Shown: one piece after another, positions 1 through 8,419 of the stretch
Numbering within the stretch: position 1 is the stretch's first letter
Layout of the letters: each line of letters starts with the position of its first letter
Notes under the pieces: model-generated
What the model was told of the DNA's origin: nothing
Databases searched by the model: none
The model's input: the letters and a program-made list of their open reading frames with translations, nothing else
DNA from: an uncultured Bacteroidota bacterium
GTDB taxonomy: Bacteria > Bacteroidota > Bacteroidia > AKYH767-A > OLB10
Assembly: GCA_900696575.1 (NCBI GenBank)
Contig: CAADHD010000025.1
Coordinates: forward strand, 21,753-85,752
DNA: 64,000 nt
Direction: 5' to 3'
Made by a program: the position numbers and the translations under genes

Positions 1-735
1 ATGGGATTACATATAATTCATACCGATGCTTCACAACATTTTTATGAGGCATTGAGAGGCGTTTCAGACCCGGAACAAAAAAGGAAAATCATCGGCCGTG
101 TTTTTATTGAAGAATTCGACAGGCAGGCGCATAAAATTGATAATGTAAAATGGCTGGCTCAGGGTACCATTTATCCTGATGTGATTGAATCGGTTTCAGT
201 AAAAGGTCCATCAGCCACCATCAAATCACATCACAATGTTGGCGGCCTTCCTGAGAAAATGCATTTGAAAGTGGTAGAACCTCTGCGTTCGCTTTTTAAA
301 GACGAAGTCAGGAGAACAGGGATGGCTTTGGGTATGAAGCCCGAATTGCTGAACCGTCATCCGTTTCCAGGGCCCGGACTTGGCATCCGAATTTTAGGAG
401 ATATTTCGGCTGATAAAGTACGGATGCTTCAGGAAGCTGATTCGGTTTTTATTGACAACCTCCGCAAGTCAGCTTTATACGATAAGGTATGGCAGGCTGC
501 TGTGATTCTGCTCCCCGTGCAAAGTGTGGGAGTAATGGGCGATGAGCGCACGTATGAAAATGCAGTAGTGCTTCGCGCTGTTACTTCGGTGGATGGAATG
601 ACGGCCGACTGGTGTCATCTTCCATACGATTTTATGGCCAAAGTTTCCAATGAAATCATCAATAATGTAAAAGGTATAAACCGTGTAGTCTATGACATTT
701 CTTCAAAACCACCGGCTACTATAGAATGGGAGTAG
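1..735 (+). CDS. guaA: GMP synthase (glutamine-hydrolysing), C-terminal part
   Basis: This is the C-terminal half of GuaA, which aminates XMP to GMP using glutamine and ATP in purine synthesis. The frame is open at base 1. The first residues correspond to the middle of a roughly 510-residue enzyme, so the 5' half (amidotransferase domain and P-loop) lies outside the window and the ATG at base 1 is not the true start. Visible hallmarks are [16 protein letters not shown] at residues 20-35, the [14 protein letters not shown] segment near residue 120, and the invariant end KPPATIEWE, which belongs to the XMP-binding dimerisation domain. The stop lies five bases before the next gene's start. The family call is very secure. 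Confidence 0.97.
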   Translation: MGLHIIHTDASQHFYEALRGVSDPEQKRKIIGRVFIEEFDRQAHKIDNVKWLAQGTIYPDVIESVSVKGPSATIKSHHNVGGLPEKMHLKVVEPLRSLFKDEVRRTGMALGMKPELLNRHPFPGPGLGIRILGDISADKVRMLQEADSVFIDNLRKSALYDKVWQAAVILLPVQSVGVMGDERTYENAVVLRAVTSVDGMTADWCHLPYDFMAKVSNEIINNVKGINRVVYDISSKPPATIEWE

Positions 736-740
736 GAAGT

Positions 741-1958
741 ATGAAAAGAAAGATTTTATTGATGGTTTCCATTGTTGTAATGGCATATCATCTTTCATCG
801 TGCAAATCGTCACAATCCACAATTTCAAAACCGGTAACCGTTACTCAGCCGGTTATTCATGTAGTTGAAGAACCGGTGAGAGAAAAACCGAAATCCAAAC
901 CGGAAAAGCAATTGTACAGAAATTCCCTCACGTTGGGAATTGTAATGCCGTTTTATCTATCCGATAATTTTCCTGAAGGTGTTGAATCTGATTCTGTGGA
1001 TATAGATGCCCGCTCAATGCAGGCCTTGAGTTTTTACGAAGGTGCTTTGCTGGCTGCAGATTCCATTAAAAAGACAGGCATTCATATACAGTTGAGAATT
1101 GCCGATAACAGCACGGATACTTCTGCTCATCAGTGGATGCTGATGAATTATCAGTGGCTTAAACAGAACGACCTTAACTTTATTCACTTTGCCAGCAATC
1201 AATGCGATGAAATAGCAAGGTCGGCAGAAAAATTCAGATTGCCGGTTATCATATCACAATGCAATAATCTTTCTGAGGCATTAAATGAATTTACTGCTCT
1301 GATTACTCCATCCACACGTACACAATGCACAGAAGCAATGAAATTTGTAATTGACGAATTTCCTATGCACACTGTTGCCGTAATGGCAAGGCAAGCCGGG
1401 CGGGAGAATGACCTGGCTGATATTTTTCTGAATGCGTTGAATAGATTATCTCCCGGCAAAGCAGTCAGAATTTCTCCTTCAGATACAGCCTCATGGAAAC
1501 AAAGAATTTCTGCTTCAACCAGCGAAACCGTGATGGTGCTGGCCTCCAGCGATGAGTATTTTGTTACGGCAATTTTAAACTCGCTGGACATGACCGGAAG
1601 AAAAATTACTGTTATCGGGATGCCTACCTGGGAGAACTTCGAAACAATACGTCTTGGCAGTTTCAATAATCTGGATGTGATTTGTTTTAATGCATCCTGG
1701 CTTGAATTCACCGATGAAGAGGTGAAATCCTTCCGCGATAGATATTTAAGCCAGTACAAGACAGACATCAACTGGCATTCCTGGCAGGGTATGCAAACAG
1801 TAATTTTTGCTTCTCATGCTGCTTATACCGAAAAAGTAAAGGATATTTTTCCTCAGTTATTCCCACTTGTTGCCACTGGCGGATTTGAAAATCAGTCTGT
1901 TTCAATTATCCGCTATTCAGGATTTGAAGCCATCAGGCTTAAGCGCACAAAACCCTGA
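741..1958 (+). CDS. Periplasmic-binding-protein-like lipoprotein
   Basis: Predicted lipoprotein of 405 residues. I chose the ATG at 741 over the one at 726 because it gives a clean type II signal peptide (MKRKILLMVSIVVMAYHLSSC, lipobox Cys21) and has the purine-rich stretch agtaggaagt just upstream. A Lys/Pro-rich linker follows. From about residue 60 the pattern LTLGIVMPFYL, then SFYEGALLAADSIKK, resembles the type 1 periplasmic binding fold seen in Bacteroidota LysM-plus-binding-domain proteins. Those usually carry LysM repeats before the binding fold, and none is visible here. It lies directly behind guaA and is probably co-transcribed with it. The ligand is unknown. Confidence 0.8.
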   Translation: MKRKILLMVSIVVMAYHLSSCKSSQSTISKPVTVTQPVIHVVEEPVREKPKSKPEKQLYRNSLTLGIVMPFYLSDNFPEGVESDSVDIDARSMQALSFYEGALLAADSIKKTGIHIQLRIADNSTDTSAHQWMLMNYQWLKQNDLNFIHFASNQCDEIARSAEKFRLPVIISQCNNLSEALNEFTALITPSTRTQCTEAMKFVIDEFPMHTVAVMARQAGRENDLADIFLNALNRLSPGKAVRISPSDTASWKQRISASTSETVMVLASSDEYFVTAILNSLDMTGRKITVIGMPTWENFETIRLGSFNNLDVICFNASWLEFTDEEVKSFRDRYLSQYKTDINWHSWQGMQTVIFASHAAYTEKVKDIFPQLFPLVATGGFENQSVSIIRYSGFEAIRLKRTKP

Positions 1959-1966
1959 AGTTGGGT

Positions 1967-1974
1967 TAACTTTG
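1967..1974 (+). promoter_or_regulatory. Candidate Bacteroidota -7 box (TAACTTTG)
   Basis: TAACTTTG fits the Bacteroidota -7 consensus TAnnTTTG and sits 19 bases before the hydroxylase ATG at 1993. I find no convincing -33 TTG at the usual spacing, so this is a weak call. Confidence 0.35.
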
Positions 1975-1992
1975 CACACTCAATTAATTCAA

Positions 1993-2619
1993 ATGGCAAA
2001 AAAACTTTTTGTATCAAACAAAGATGATACTGTCAGAATGTTTGAAAACTCTTTACTTGAAAAACTGACACGCGTTCATTTCACAGTTCCTTTGTTCATT
2101 TTTTTACCTGTTGTATTTTGGTTTCTGTACAAAAGTATTTTTGTTTTCAGTTTGCCGGTTTTGACCCTTATCAGCATGTTTGTTTTCGGCTTAGCCGTCT
2201 GGACAATTACCGAATACCTGCTTCACCGCTTTGTATTTCATCTGGAGCTGCCCGGTAAATTAGGCCATAAGATTCATTTTATTTTTCATGGCGTTCATCA
2301 TGACTATCCTTCTGACAGCAAACGGTTGGTCATGGTGCCAACCGTAAGTATTCCGCTGGCAACGTTGTTTTATTTTCTTTTCAAATGGATGCTGGGTGCA
2401 GCATTCGTAGCTCCCTTTTTCAGCGGATTTATAACAGGGTACCTTTTTTATGACATGACACATTATGCAGTGCATCATTTCAATCTGAAAAGTAAGTTCT
2501 GGCTTGACCTGAAACATCATCACATGCTTCATCATTTCAGCGAGAGCGACCGCGGTTTCGGAGTGTCTTCCAAATTCTGGGATTTGGTTTTCCGCACCAT
2601 GTACCGAAAAAAGCAGTAA
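1993..2619 (+). CDS. Fatty acid hydroxylase, FA2H/Scs7-like
   Basis: Membrane di-iron hydroxylase of 208 residues. The ORF extends upstream to 1867, but the ATG at 1993 is preferred: it follows a -7 box and removes 42 residues overlapping the previous gene. Histidine clusters of the fatty acid hydroxylase superfamily are all present: HRFVFH, HFIFHGVHHDYPSD, HYAVHH and HHHMLHH, interleaved with about four hydrophobic segments. The C-terminal pattern DLKHHHMLHH then GFGVSSKFWDLVF closely resembles the catalytic domain of eukaryotic FA2H/Scs7, which 2-hydroxylates fatty acids for sphingolipids. No cytochrome b5 domain is fused. A role in 2-hydroxy fatty acid or sphingolipid synthesis is inferred. 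Confidence 0.85.
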   Translation: MAKKLFVSNKDDTVRMFENSLLEKLTRVHFTVPLFIFLPVVFWFLYKSIFVFSLPVLTLISMFVFGLAVWTITEYLLHRFVFHLELPGKLGHKIHFIFHGVHHDYPSDSKRLVMVPTVSIPLATLFYFLFKWMLGAAFVAPFFSGFITGYLFYDMTHYAVHHFNLKSKFWLDLKHHHMLHHFSESDRGFGVSSKFWDLVFRTMYRKKQ

Positions 2620-2625
2620 AAAAAA

Positions 2626-4017
2626 TTATTCTGTTTTTTCTGGTGAAACAGATTCAGATTTTCGCTTAGCTTCTGTGTTTGTGGCTGTATTTCTGCCAAT
2701 AATGAAATTTATGCCTGCTCTTAAGCTCACATTTCTGCTGTTGTACGGAAAAACAGTTCCGGGCAAATTATCGCTCATAAAATAAAACTGATAATCTTCG
2801 AGGCTGATGCACATTCCCATGCCGAGATTAAAAATGCTTTTGTTGATCATGGAAATACCCGAAACAATATCAAGCCATTTGAGAGGCTGCCATTGATGCT
2901 GCAGAGAAACGTTCATCTGCATCTGTTCCGGATAACGGATAAAATGCAGCAGTAGCGATGTTTCATGTTTTTCATTGATTTTGAAATTGGCCCCCGTGTA
3001 ATTCTGCATGGGAAGTTTAGTAATATATGAACGATGGGTGTGTTTAATATCCAATCCGCTGGAAAGGGTATCCATCATGCTTTGAAACACGGCACCTGCA
3101 CCGGCCGTGTCATTCCAGAATTGATTGAGATCAATGCCCGCATAAGTAAATGATTCGTTTGATTTATTTGAGCGATAATTATCTACCAAAGACTGCCAGC
3201 TGATTTTTCCAATGTCAGTTATGGAGGAAGAAATGCTCCATCTGTCATTAATCTTCGAAACAAAACCAAAATCATAAGCCCATCCATGGTTACTCCGATC
3301 GAAGAGATATTGACTCATCACAAAATCGCCAAAGGTGTTGCTTTCAATTCCTGAGGTATTTATCATGATGTCGGGAGTAGTTGTAATGGCCAGTGTGTTA
3401 GGGTCAGTAAAAATGGATGCCCCTGCACTTTCAACCGAGATGTTTTCCATGCCGTAAATTCGTTTTAGCCTAACCCCAATCGTTAACTTGCGGCTTAGTT
3501 CAAGTGCATAGGTGAGTGCATAATCCCTCCGGTGTTCAAGATAAACCTGCGTATTCAGGTCAACGGTTTTGCCAATGTAAGCGCCATTGCCTTTGGTCAA
3601 AAATTCCATAAGGCTTTTTGAATAATTGAAATGGAAATGCACTTTTTCCGTAATCGCAAAACCGAAATAACTGCTCTTTATTTTTAAACCTGCATGAAAC
3701 AGATCGGTGCCTGCCGAGATATTCAGACTATTGTTCTCCTTAAGCTTTGAAAGCATATTCTCTGTATCAAGATAGAGAGAATCATCCTGCAACTGCCTGA
3801 AAAGATCGGAATACTTAAAAGCACTGTTGCTCATTGATACATAGGAATTTGACATCAGCGGCAGTCCGAAAGATAAGTTGCCGTTAAAATACATGGCGGG
3901 GTTAACGGCATTGCGCTGCGGTAATGCCTCAAAACGGTGAAGCATCATGTTGGGCTGGGCAATAGCATCAGCAGATAATAATACAGTCAGAAAGAAGATG
4001 GTAGCTGTTGATTTCAT
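2626..4017 (-). CDS. Outer-membrane beta-barrel protein, DUF5723-like
   Basis: Exported protein of 463 residues with a signal peptide (MKSTATIFFLTVLLSADAIAQ). The early pattern LPQRNAVNPAMYF, followed by alternating amphipathic strands with aromatic residues at strand ends, resembles DUF5723 family barrels of Bacteroidota. It starts 12 bases after the stop of the upstream lipoprotein gene, so the two are very likely one operon. The last 20 residues are charged and hydrophilic (ATNTEAKRKSESVSPEKTE), an unusual tail for a barrel, which normally ends in a strand. The substrate or function is not known; the barrel call is inferred from pattern. Confidence 0.75.
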   Translation of the reverse strand: MKSTATIFFLTVLLSADAIAQPNMMLHRFEALPQRNAVNPAMYFNGNLSFGLPLMSNSYVSMSNSAFKYSDLFRQLQDDSLYLDTENMLSKLKENNSLNISAGTDLFHAGLKIKSSYFGFAITEKVHFHFNYSKSLMEFLTKGNGAYIGKTVDLNTQVYLEHRRDYALTYALELSRKLTIGVRLKRIYGMENISVESAGASIFTDPNTLAITTTPDIMINTSGIESNTFGDFVMSQYLFDRSNHGWAYDFGFVSKINDRWSISSSITDIGKISWQSLVDNYRSNKSNESFTYAGIDLNQFWNDTAGAGAVFQSMMDTLSSGLDIKHTHRSYITKLPMQNYTGANFKINEKHETSLLLHFIRYPEQMQMNVSLQHQWQPLKWLDIVSGISMINKSIFNLGMGMCISLEDYQFYFMSDNLPGTVFPYNSRNVSLRAGINFIIGRNTATNTEAKRKSESVSPEKTE

Positions 4018-4029
4018 GTTGTTACAATT

Positions 4030-5613
4030 TTACAGGTTAACTTTTGCAATGACTCCGAGGTTTACATCAAACTTGTAATCGCCATAGATTTTTACATTCA
4101 CAGCACCATTCTGATAAGTGGCAGCCTTGGCTTTAATGATCATATATTTTGCATTCATAATTTTCAGAATCCTGTTTCGGTCAAGCGAATTGTCATGCAT
4201 GGCGGTTGAAGGTTCTTTTACTTTTCCATTATTCATATTTACAGTAGCAGAAGGCATAAACATACCTCCGGTGGTAACCAATGAATCAAGCAACTGATAA
4301 TTGTAATCGGTAAAATAGACTTGCCAGTCGGCATCAAACGGGAATCCGTTTTTAATAAAAGTACGGATGGTCATGGATTGCACATTCTGAAGGTGATTGT
4401 AATTGAAATCAATCGTATCGCGCAGTACAAAGTTTTCGGCAGTGCCATGCAACGGAAGTTTAACCTCCACATCAATGCTAATCTTTGATGAGTCAGTCAT
4501 AAAGTTCATCCCCGTATTACCATTGGGATTGATGGTGCTTTCAATTCTTGTCATCAGATACTTTGGTTTAGCCGAAATCAATTGTTTTACATTGCTGTTG
4601 TTAGAGTTCATGATAAACTCTCCTGACAATGTCTGACCTATCTGATTGAAATTCGGAGAAATCACAGGAAGCGGATTGGGAAAACCCTGCGCAACAATCA
4701 GGTCAGAGAAATCACCGTCAACTCCTTTCATGTTTACCACATTGGCACGAACTGGAACTCCTATGGAATTATTAAAACTGATTCGAATTTCAGGTTTGGC
4801 AATGGTAAAAGTGCTGAAGGCATCAAGGCTGTTAAATAGCGTAATGTTGATAGTATCATAATCGCTGATGAATGACTGCTGTCCGAAATAGCCGTAAATA
4901 CTGGAGAATTTATAACCGTTCAGATTGCAGTTCATATTCAAACGGTGGTTGGAAGTAATGGTCGTGCCGGTATGTGTAATGTCCAAATCAAATTTTACGC
5001 GTAGTTTGTTTTTGGCAACACCGTTATCTGATAAATCGAATCTATATCCGGATAAATCCACAGCAACGTTCTGTGTAACCGGCAAGGTTCCGTTGTAATG
5101 AAACAGATGAGAAGAAGTGTAAACAACTCCATTCAAGGTTGCGGAGGGAATGGTGATGGTCAGTTGTACATCGGCAGGAATTCGCATATTCATGTTCATC
5201 CACATTTGACCGCTCTTATAAGTCATGGAATCAAGCGCTATTCCACCGGGAAATGCGAGATCAGTTACCTGTTCAAAAGAAACGGATAAACTTCCATGGG
5301 TGTTAATAATGTTGGCCAAAGCAGAGGTTAGCTGTGCCGCAGCCTGAAAAGATTGATCAGGCAGCGAAATCATGTCATTAGATGAAAGGGTAGCTGCTGT
5401 GCCGGAATAAATAAGGGTGCAGAACAAAGAGGAGTCTAACACCAGATTTCCGCTGTCGCTCTCGCTGCGCATCAGGTCCTGAATGCTCATGGAGGTATGT
5501 GCTAACGGCATAGCCAATTCGGGCGACCATCCGCCATCTTTCATTTTATCAAATTCAAAATTGTCTTTAAGGCATGATGTGAATAGTAAGGCCGGAAATA
5601 AACTCAGATACAT
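4030..5613 (-). CDS. Lipoprotein of unknown function
   Basis: Large probable lipoprotein, 527 residues from the ATG at 5613. The open frame continues to an ATG at 5706 (558 residues), so the start is uncertain. The chosen start gives MYLSLFPALLFTSC with a lipobox-like LFTSC, but lacks the usual basic n-region, which would be supplied by the upstream codons (TKK). The body is rich in Ser, Thr and Asn, with repeated beta-strand-like stretches, suggesting an extracellular beta-sandwich architecture. I recognise no named family. Its position 12 bases ahead of the DUF5723-like barrel suggests a paired outer-membrane complex, which is inference. Confidence 0.65.
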   Translation of the reverse strand: MYLSLFPALLFTSCLKDNFEFDKMKDGGWSPELAMPLAHTSMSIQDLMRSESDSGNLVLDSSLFCTLIYSGTAATLSSNDMISLPDQSFQAAAQLTSALANIINTHGSLSVSFEQVTDLAFPGGIALDSMTYKSGQMWMNMNMRIPADVQLTITIPSATLNGVVYTSSHLFHYNGTLPVTQNVAVDLSGYRFDLSDNGVAKNKLRVKFDLDITHTGTTITSNHRLNMNCNLNGYKFSSIYGYFGQQSFISDYDTINITLFNSLDAFSTFTIAKPEIRISFNNSIGVPVRANVVNMKGVDGDFSDLIVAQGFPNPLPVISPNFNQIGQTLSGEFIMNSNNSNVKQLISAKPKYLMTRIESTINPNGNTGMNFMTDSSKISIDVEVKLPLHGTAENFVLRDTIDFNYNHLQNVQSMTIRTFIKNGFPFDADWQVYFTDYNYQLLDSLVTTGGMFMPSATVNMNNGKVKEPSTAMHDNSLDRNRILKIMNAKYMIIKAKAATYQNGAVNVKIYGDYKFDVNLGVIAKVNL

Positions 5614-5813
5614 TTTCTTTGTGACAAGAAGCCATAAAGAAGTTTTTTTCAGTTTGAATATTAAATCGCCAATAATCTGGGAGCAGCGGATAAGGAATTG
5701 TGTCATGTCATGCTCTTACGATAAAGGCGACAGATTATTTGCACTGCATCGCGGCTATTGCATGGTAGATGTAAGAAATCGAGAAGATTGATTTCGGGTT
5801 GTCAGAAGAAAAT

Positions 5814-5843
5814 AAAAAAACCCGCCAGCTTTAGGCTGACGGG
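5814..5843 (-). terminator. Rho-independent terminator
   Basis: On the minus strand a 9-bp stem CCCGTCAGC/GCTGGCGGG (one G-U pair) with a five-base loop is followed by seven T residues. It lies about 30 bases beyond the stop of the frameshifted membrane gene and should end its transcript. Confidence 0.85.
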
Positions 5844-5872
5844 CGGTTACTGACCCCTGTAGGGAGGTTGAT

Positions 5873-6285
5873 TTATTTTTTACCTATACCGAGAACGGCC
5901 CCTACAACACCGGCAACCACTGCATAAAAAAGCGTTGAAACAATGGTGTCGGTAATTAGCCATGTTCTTGTAAACAAATGATAAAAAGCATGCATGCTTG
6001 AATAATAGCCAAGGGCAATAATGAATGAAATTGGTAACCCTGCCTTGAATCCGCCCATGAAGGAATTTACGTTTGCCCACTTCTGAAAAATGTAAGCGAA
6101 TAATGCTGCCCAGAAGATATTTGAAACGGCCAGTGTATCATATTGGGCGGTTCCTTCATCAGATTGGCATATTTCATACTGTTTGCCTTCATGAAATCCA
6201 TAAGCAGAATTCCATAAATAAGCCAACCAAGAAGGAAGGAAGCAATGCCACCGGCAACCGATGCGATGATAAATTTTGAGTTCAT
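5873..6285 (-). pseudogene. Small membrane protein gene with a one-base frameshift
   Basis: Two overlapping minus-strand ORFs (6067-6285 and 5873-6226) are halves of one gene. The first encodes a signal-anchor start MNSKFIIASVAGGIASFLLG and runs to about KEPPNM. The second frame then continues DTLAVSNIFWAALFAYIFQK through three more membrane segments to a natural end VGAVLGIGKK. Joining them gives about 137 residues with four membrane helices, the usual layout of a small Bacteroidota family I know only as conserved membrane proteins. Inserting one base near 6144 (ATGAT restored to ATGGAT) joins the frames cleanly. It may be a true recent mutation or a sequencing error. The downstream terminator is intact. 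Confidence 0.75.
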
Positions 6286-6452
6286 AATTATTTGTTTTGG
6301 TTTATGATGATAAAGGTGCTGTTGCTTCCTGAATCAGCCAATAATGGGAAAATAAGGTTATCAACAGGTTATTAACCGGTAACCACTGCTGAAAAGGAAA
6401 CTTATAAAAAGATGAGATGCAGTAAGCTGCCGGAGAAAAAATAATTTAACGA

Positions 6453-7082
6453 TTACTTGCCTGAGATAAGTGATATAAATTCCGAGCGCGTGCTTTCATC
6501 TTCAAACTGACCGGTAAAAGCTGAGGTTGTAGTAATGGAATGTTGTTTTTGTATGCCGCGCATTTGCATGCAGAGATGTTGTGCCTCTATAACTACCATT
6601 ACGCCAAGAGGATTCAAAGCTTCACGGATGCAATCTCGGATTTGATTTGTCAATCGTTCCTGCACCTGCAGCCTGCGTGCATAGGCATCAACCACACGAG
6701 GAATTTTGCTTAACCCTACAATGTACTTATCCGGTATGTAAGCCACATGCACTTTGCCGAAAAAGGGTAAGATATGATGTTCGCAAAGCGAATAAAGTTC
6801 GATATCTTTAACAATAACCATGTGTTTATAATCTTCCCTGAAGCGGGCGCTTTTCATAATGGCCATCGGGTCGAGGTCATATCCATGCGTGAGAAACTGC
6901 AGGGCTTTAGCTACCCGCTGCGGAGTATCTTTCAAACCTTCGCGCTGCGGATCTTCGCCTATTTCTTTCAGAATGTCGAAGTAACGCTGCGAAAGTATTT
7001 CAATGCTTCTGGGATTGAACTGATCGAAACGGGTGTAGCCGTCCATTTCATTTTCCTCAATCATTTGTTTGTCTATGCTCAT
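6453..7082 (-). CDS. folE: GTP cyclohydrolase I
   Basis: FolE converts GTP to 7,8-dihydroneopterin triphosphate, the first step of folate and biopterin synthesis. The 209-residue length fits the family. Zinc ligands are visible as Cys100 and His103 in [18 protein letters not shown] and Cys171 in HLCMQMRGI. The [16 protein letters not shown] segment is also typical. Its start overlaps the stop of the upstream pterin synthase by four bases (ATGA), which indicates translational coupling and a shared pathway. The call is secure. Confidence 0.97.
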   Translation of the reverse strand: MSIDKQMIEENEMDGYTRFDQFNPRSIEILSQRYFDILKEIGEDPQREGLKDTPQRVAKALQFLTHGYDLDPMAIMKSARFREDYKHMVIVKDIELYSLCEHHILPFFGKVHVAYIPDKYIVGLSKIPRVVDAYARRLQVQERLTNQIRDCIREALNPLGVMVVIEAQHLCMQMRGIQKQHSITTTSAFTGQFEDESTRSEFISLISGK

Positions 7083-7498
7083 GATGGTTGTCCGAAATAT
7101 TCAACGGAATTATTTTCTGTTTCCTGTATGCGCACGCTGTAAAGCACCACTCCCATTTGCCGGAAGGGTTCTTCCAGTTCTTTCCAGATGGCAATAGCTA
7201 AATTTTCGGTACTGGTCATGATGCCTTTCATAAAATCAACATCCAGGTTCAGATTGCGGTGGTCCACTTTATCAATAATTTTTTCGGTTATAATTTCGCT
7301 CATGATGCGGTAATCAACCACAAATCCTGTTTCCGGATCGGGTTTGCTTTTTACGGTAACATAAAGATCATAATTATGACCATGCCAGTTGGGGTTAGAG
7401 CATTTGCCGAAAATCTCCAGGTTCTTTTCAGCCGGCCAATCTTCGCGGTAAAGTTTATGCGCTGCGCAAAAGCGCTCTCTTCGGGTAATGTAAACCAT
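7079..7498 (-). CDS. 6-pyruvoyl-tetrahydropterin synthase family protein
   Basis: Member of the PTPS/QueD family, 139 residues, acting on dihydroneopterin triphosphate, the FolE product. Zinc ligands His14 (FCAAHKL), His39 and His41 and catalytic Cys33 lie in [20 protein letters not shown] and the glutamate in ETENNSVEY complete the active site. The catalytic motif is Cys-x5-His-Gly-His, as in animal PTPS, rather than the Cys-x3-His-Gly-His of E. coli QueD. That favours 6-pyruvoyl-tetrahydropterin (biopterin-type) synthesis, though a queuosine role cannot be excluded. It is the first gene of a two-gene operon with folE. Confidence 0.92.
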   Translation of the reverse strand: MVYITRRERFCAAHKLYREDWPAEKNLEIFGKCSNPNWHGHNYDLYVTVKSKPDPETGFVVDYRIMSEIITEKIIDKVDHRNLNLDVDFMKGIMTSTENLAIAIWKELEEPFRQMGVVLYSVRIQETENNSVEYFGQPS

Positions 7499-7514
7499 AA
7501 TTTTAATAAGTGCG

Positions 7515-7522
7515 CAAAAGTA
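7515..7522 (-). promoter_or_regulatory. Candidate -7 box (TACTTTTG) of the pterin operon
   Basis: Minus-strand TACTTTTG matches TAnnTTTG and lies 16 bases upstream of the PTPS start, giving a very short leader. No clear -33 element is seen. Confidence 0.4.
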
Positions 7523-7556
7523 ATGATAGCCTCCGCTAAGTTTGCCGGATTAAAGA

Positions 7557-8213
7557 ATGAAAGAACAAGGCAGATTACTAATCGTTTCGGCTACAGAAAA
7601 TGAAGTGGCTGAAATCAGGACGTGGGCATTTAGTCAACACCTCCCTGCCGTATTTTGCATAACCGGTCCGGGCATTGCAGCAACCGTATTTGAATTGACA
7701 AAAACCCTGCTGAATACCGACTTTAGCCTTGTTGTCAATTCAGGTATTGCAGGCTCATTTACCGACAACCTGAAGATTGGTGAGGTTGTTCAGGTAACTG
7801 AAGAATGCTTTGGGGATAGTGGCGCGGAAGACGGGGAAAAGTTTATACACATCTCCGAATTGGGATTTGATAGAATGAATGAAATGTTCAGTAATTTTTA
7901 TTTTCCTGTTTCCATAAAACCGGTTCCTGAAACAGGTTTAAGAAAGGTAAAAGCCATTACTGTTAATAAGGTTCACGGTCATGAACATTCCATTCAGAAA
8001 GTCAGAGCGAAGTTCAAACCGGATATTGAAACTATGGAAGGTGCTGCCGTAGCTTATACCTGTCGTGAACTGAACATTCCCTGCCTGCAAATACGAAGCA
8101 TTTCGAACAGGGTAGAGGAGAGGGATAAATCGAAATGGCAAATTGATGATGCTGTTGCTTCCCTTCGTCAGGAAATGATAAAATTACTGAGTTCATTAAC
8201 TGCCTGCCTCTAA
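7557..8213 (+). CDS. mqnB: Futalosine hydrolase
   Basis: MqnB splits hypoxanthine from futalosine in the alternative menaquinone pathway used by many Bacteroidota. The 218-residue protein has the nucleosidase fold signature: TGPGIAATVFELTKTL, VVNSGIAGSF, the ETMEGAAVAYTCRE segment holding the ribose-binding glutamate, and IRSISNRVEERD with the late acidic residue region. It differs from MTA/SAH nucleosidase by the missing canonical DMEAAA motif and by the NRVEERD tail typical of MqnB. It is divergent from the pterin operon and stands alone here; other mqn genes are not in the window. Confidence 0.9.
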   Translation: MKEQGRLLIVSATENEVAEIRTWAFSQHLPAVFCITGPGIAATVFELTKTLLNTDFSLVVNSGIAGSFTDNLKIGEVVQVTEECFGDSGAEDGEKFIHISELGFDRMNEMFSNFYFPVSIKPVPETGLRKVKAITVNKVHGHEHSIQKVRAKFKPDIETMEGAAVAYTCRELNIPCLQIRSISNRVEERDKSKWQIDDAVASLRQEMIKLLSSLTACL

Positions 8214-8248
8214 AATATACCGGCTGCTGCTTACATTTGTCCCCGCTT

Positions 8249-8321
8249 TGACCGATGGTGTAACTGGCAACACGTCAGATTCTGGCTCTGAAGACTCCAG
8301 GTTCGACCCCTGGTCGGTCAA
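8249..8321 (+). tRNA. tRNA-Gln (anticodon CTG)
   Basis: The sequence folds as a full cloverleaf. The acceptor stem is TGACCGA/TCGGTCA with discriminator A. The D stem is GTGT/ACAC. The anticodon stem TCAGA/TCTGA has loop TTCTGGC, so the anticodon is CTG (reads CAG, Gln). The T arm is CCAGG-TTCGACC-CCTGG. The 3' CCA is not encoded. The TTCTG loop start is typical of glutamine tRNAs. Confidence 0.96.
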
Positions 8322-8419
8322 CTTTATATGACATCCGTTCATTGTCATTTAAACAATTGTATCCTGCGGTTCTTTACCGGTTATATCAAAACTGATTATA
8401 GGCAATCATTTAAAAAATC

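Noticed and set aside
1199-1771. 190-residue minus-strand ORF
   Set aside because: It lies fully inside the binding-protein-like lipoprotein gene on the other strand and has no family pattern; a shadow ORF.
5483-5791. 102-residue plus-strand ORF
   Set aside because: Mostly antisense to the lipoprotein gene's N-terminal region, with no signature and no promoter.
6120-6170. Programmed frameshift as explanation for the split membrane gene
   Set aside because: No slippery heptamer or downstream pseudoknot is apparent. A lost base is simpler.
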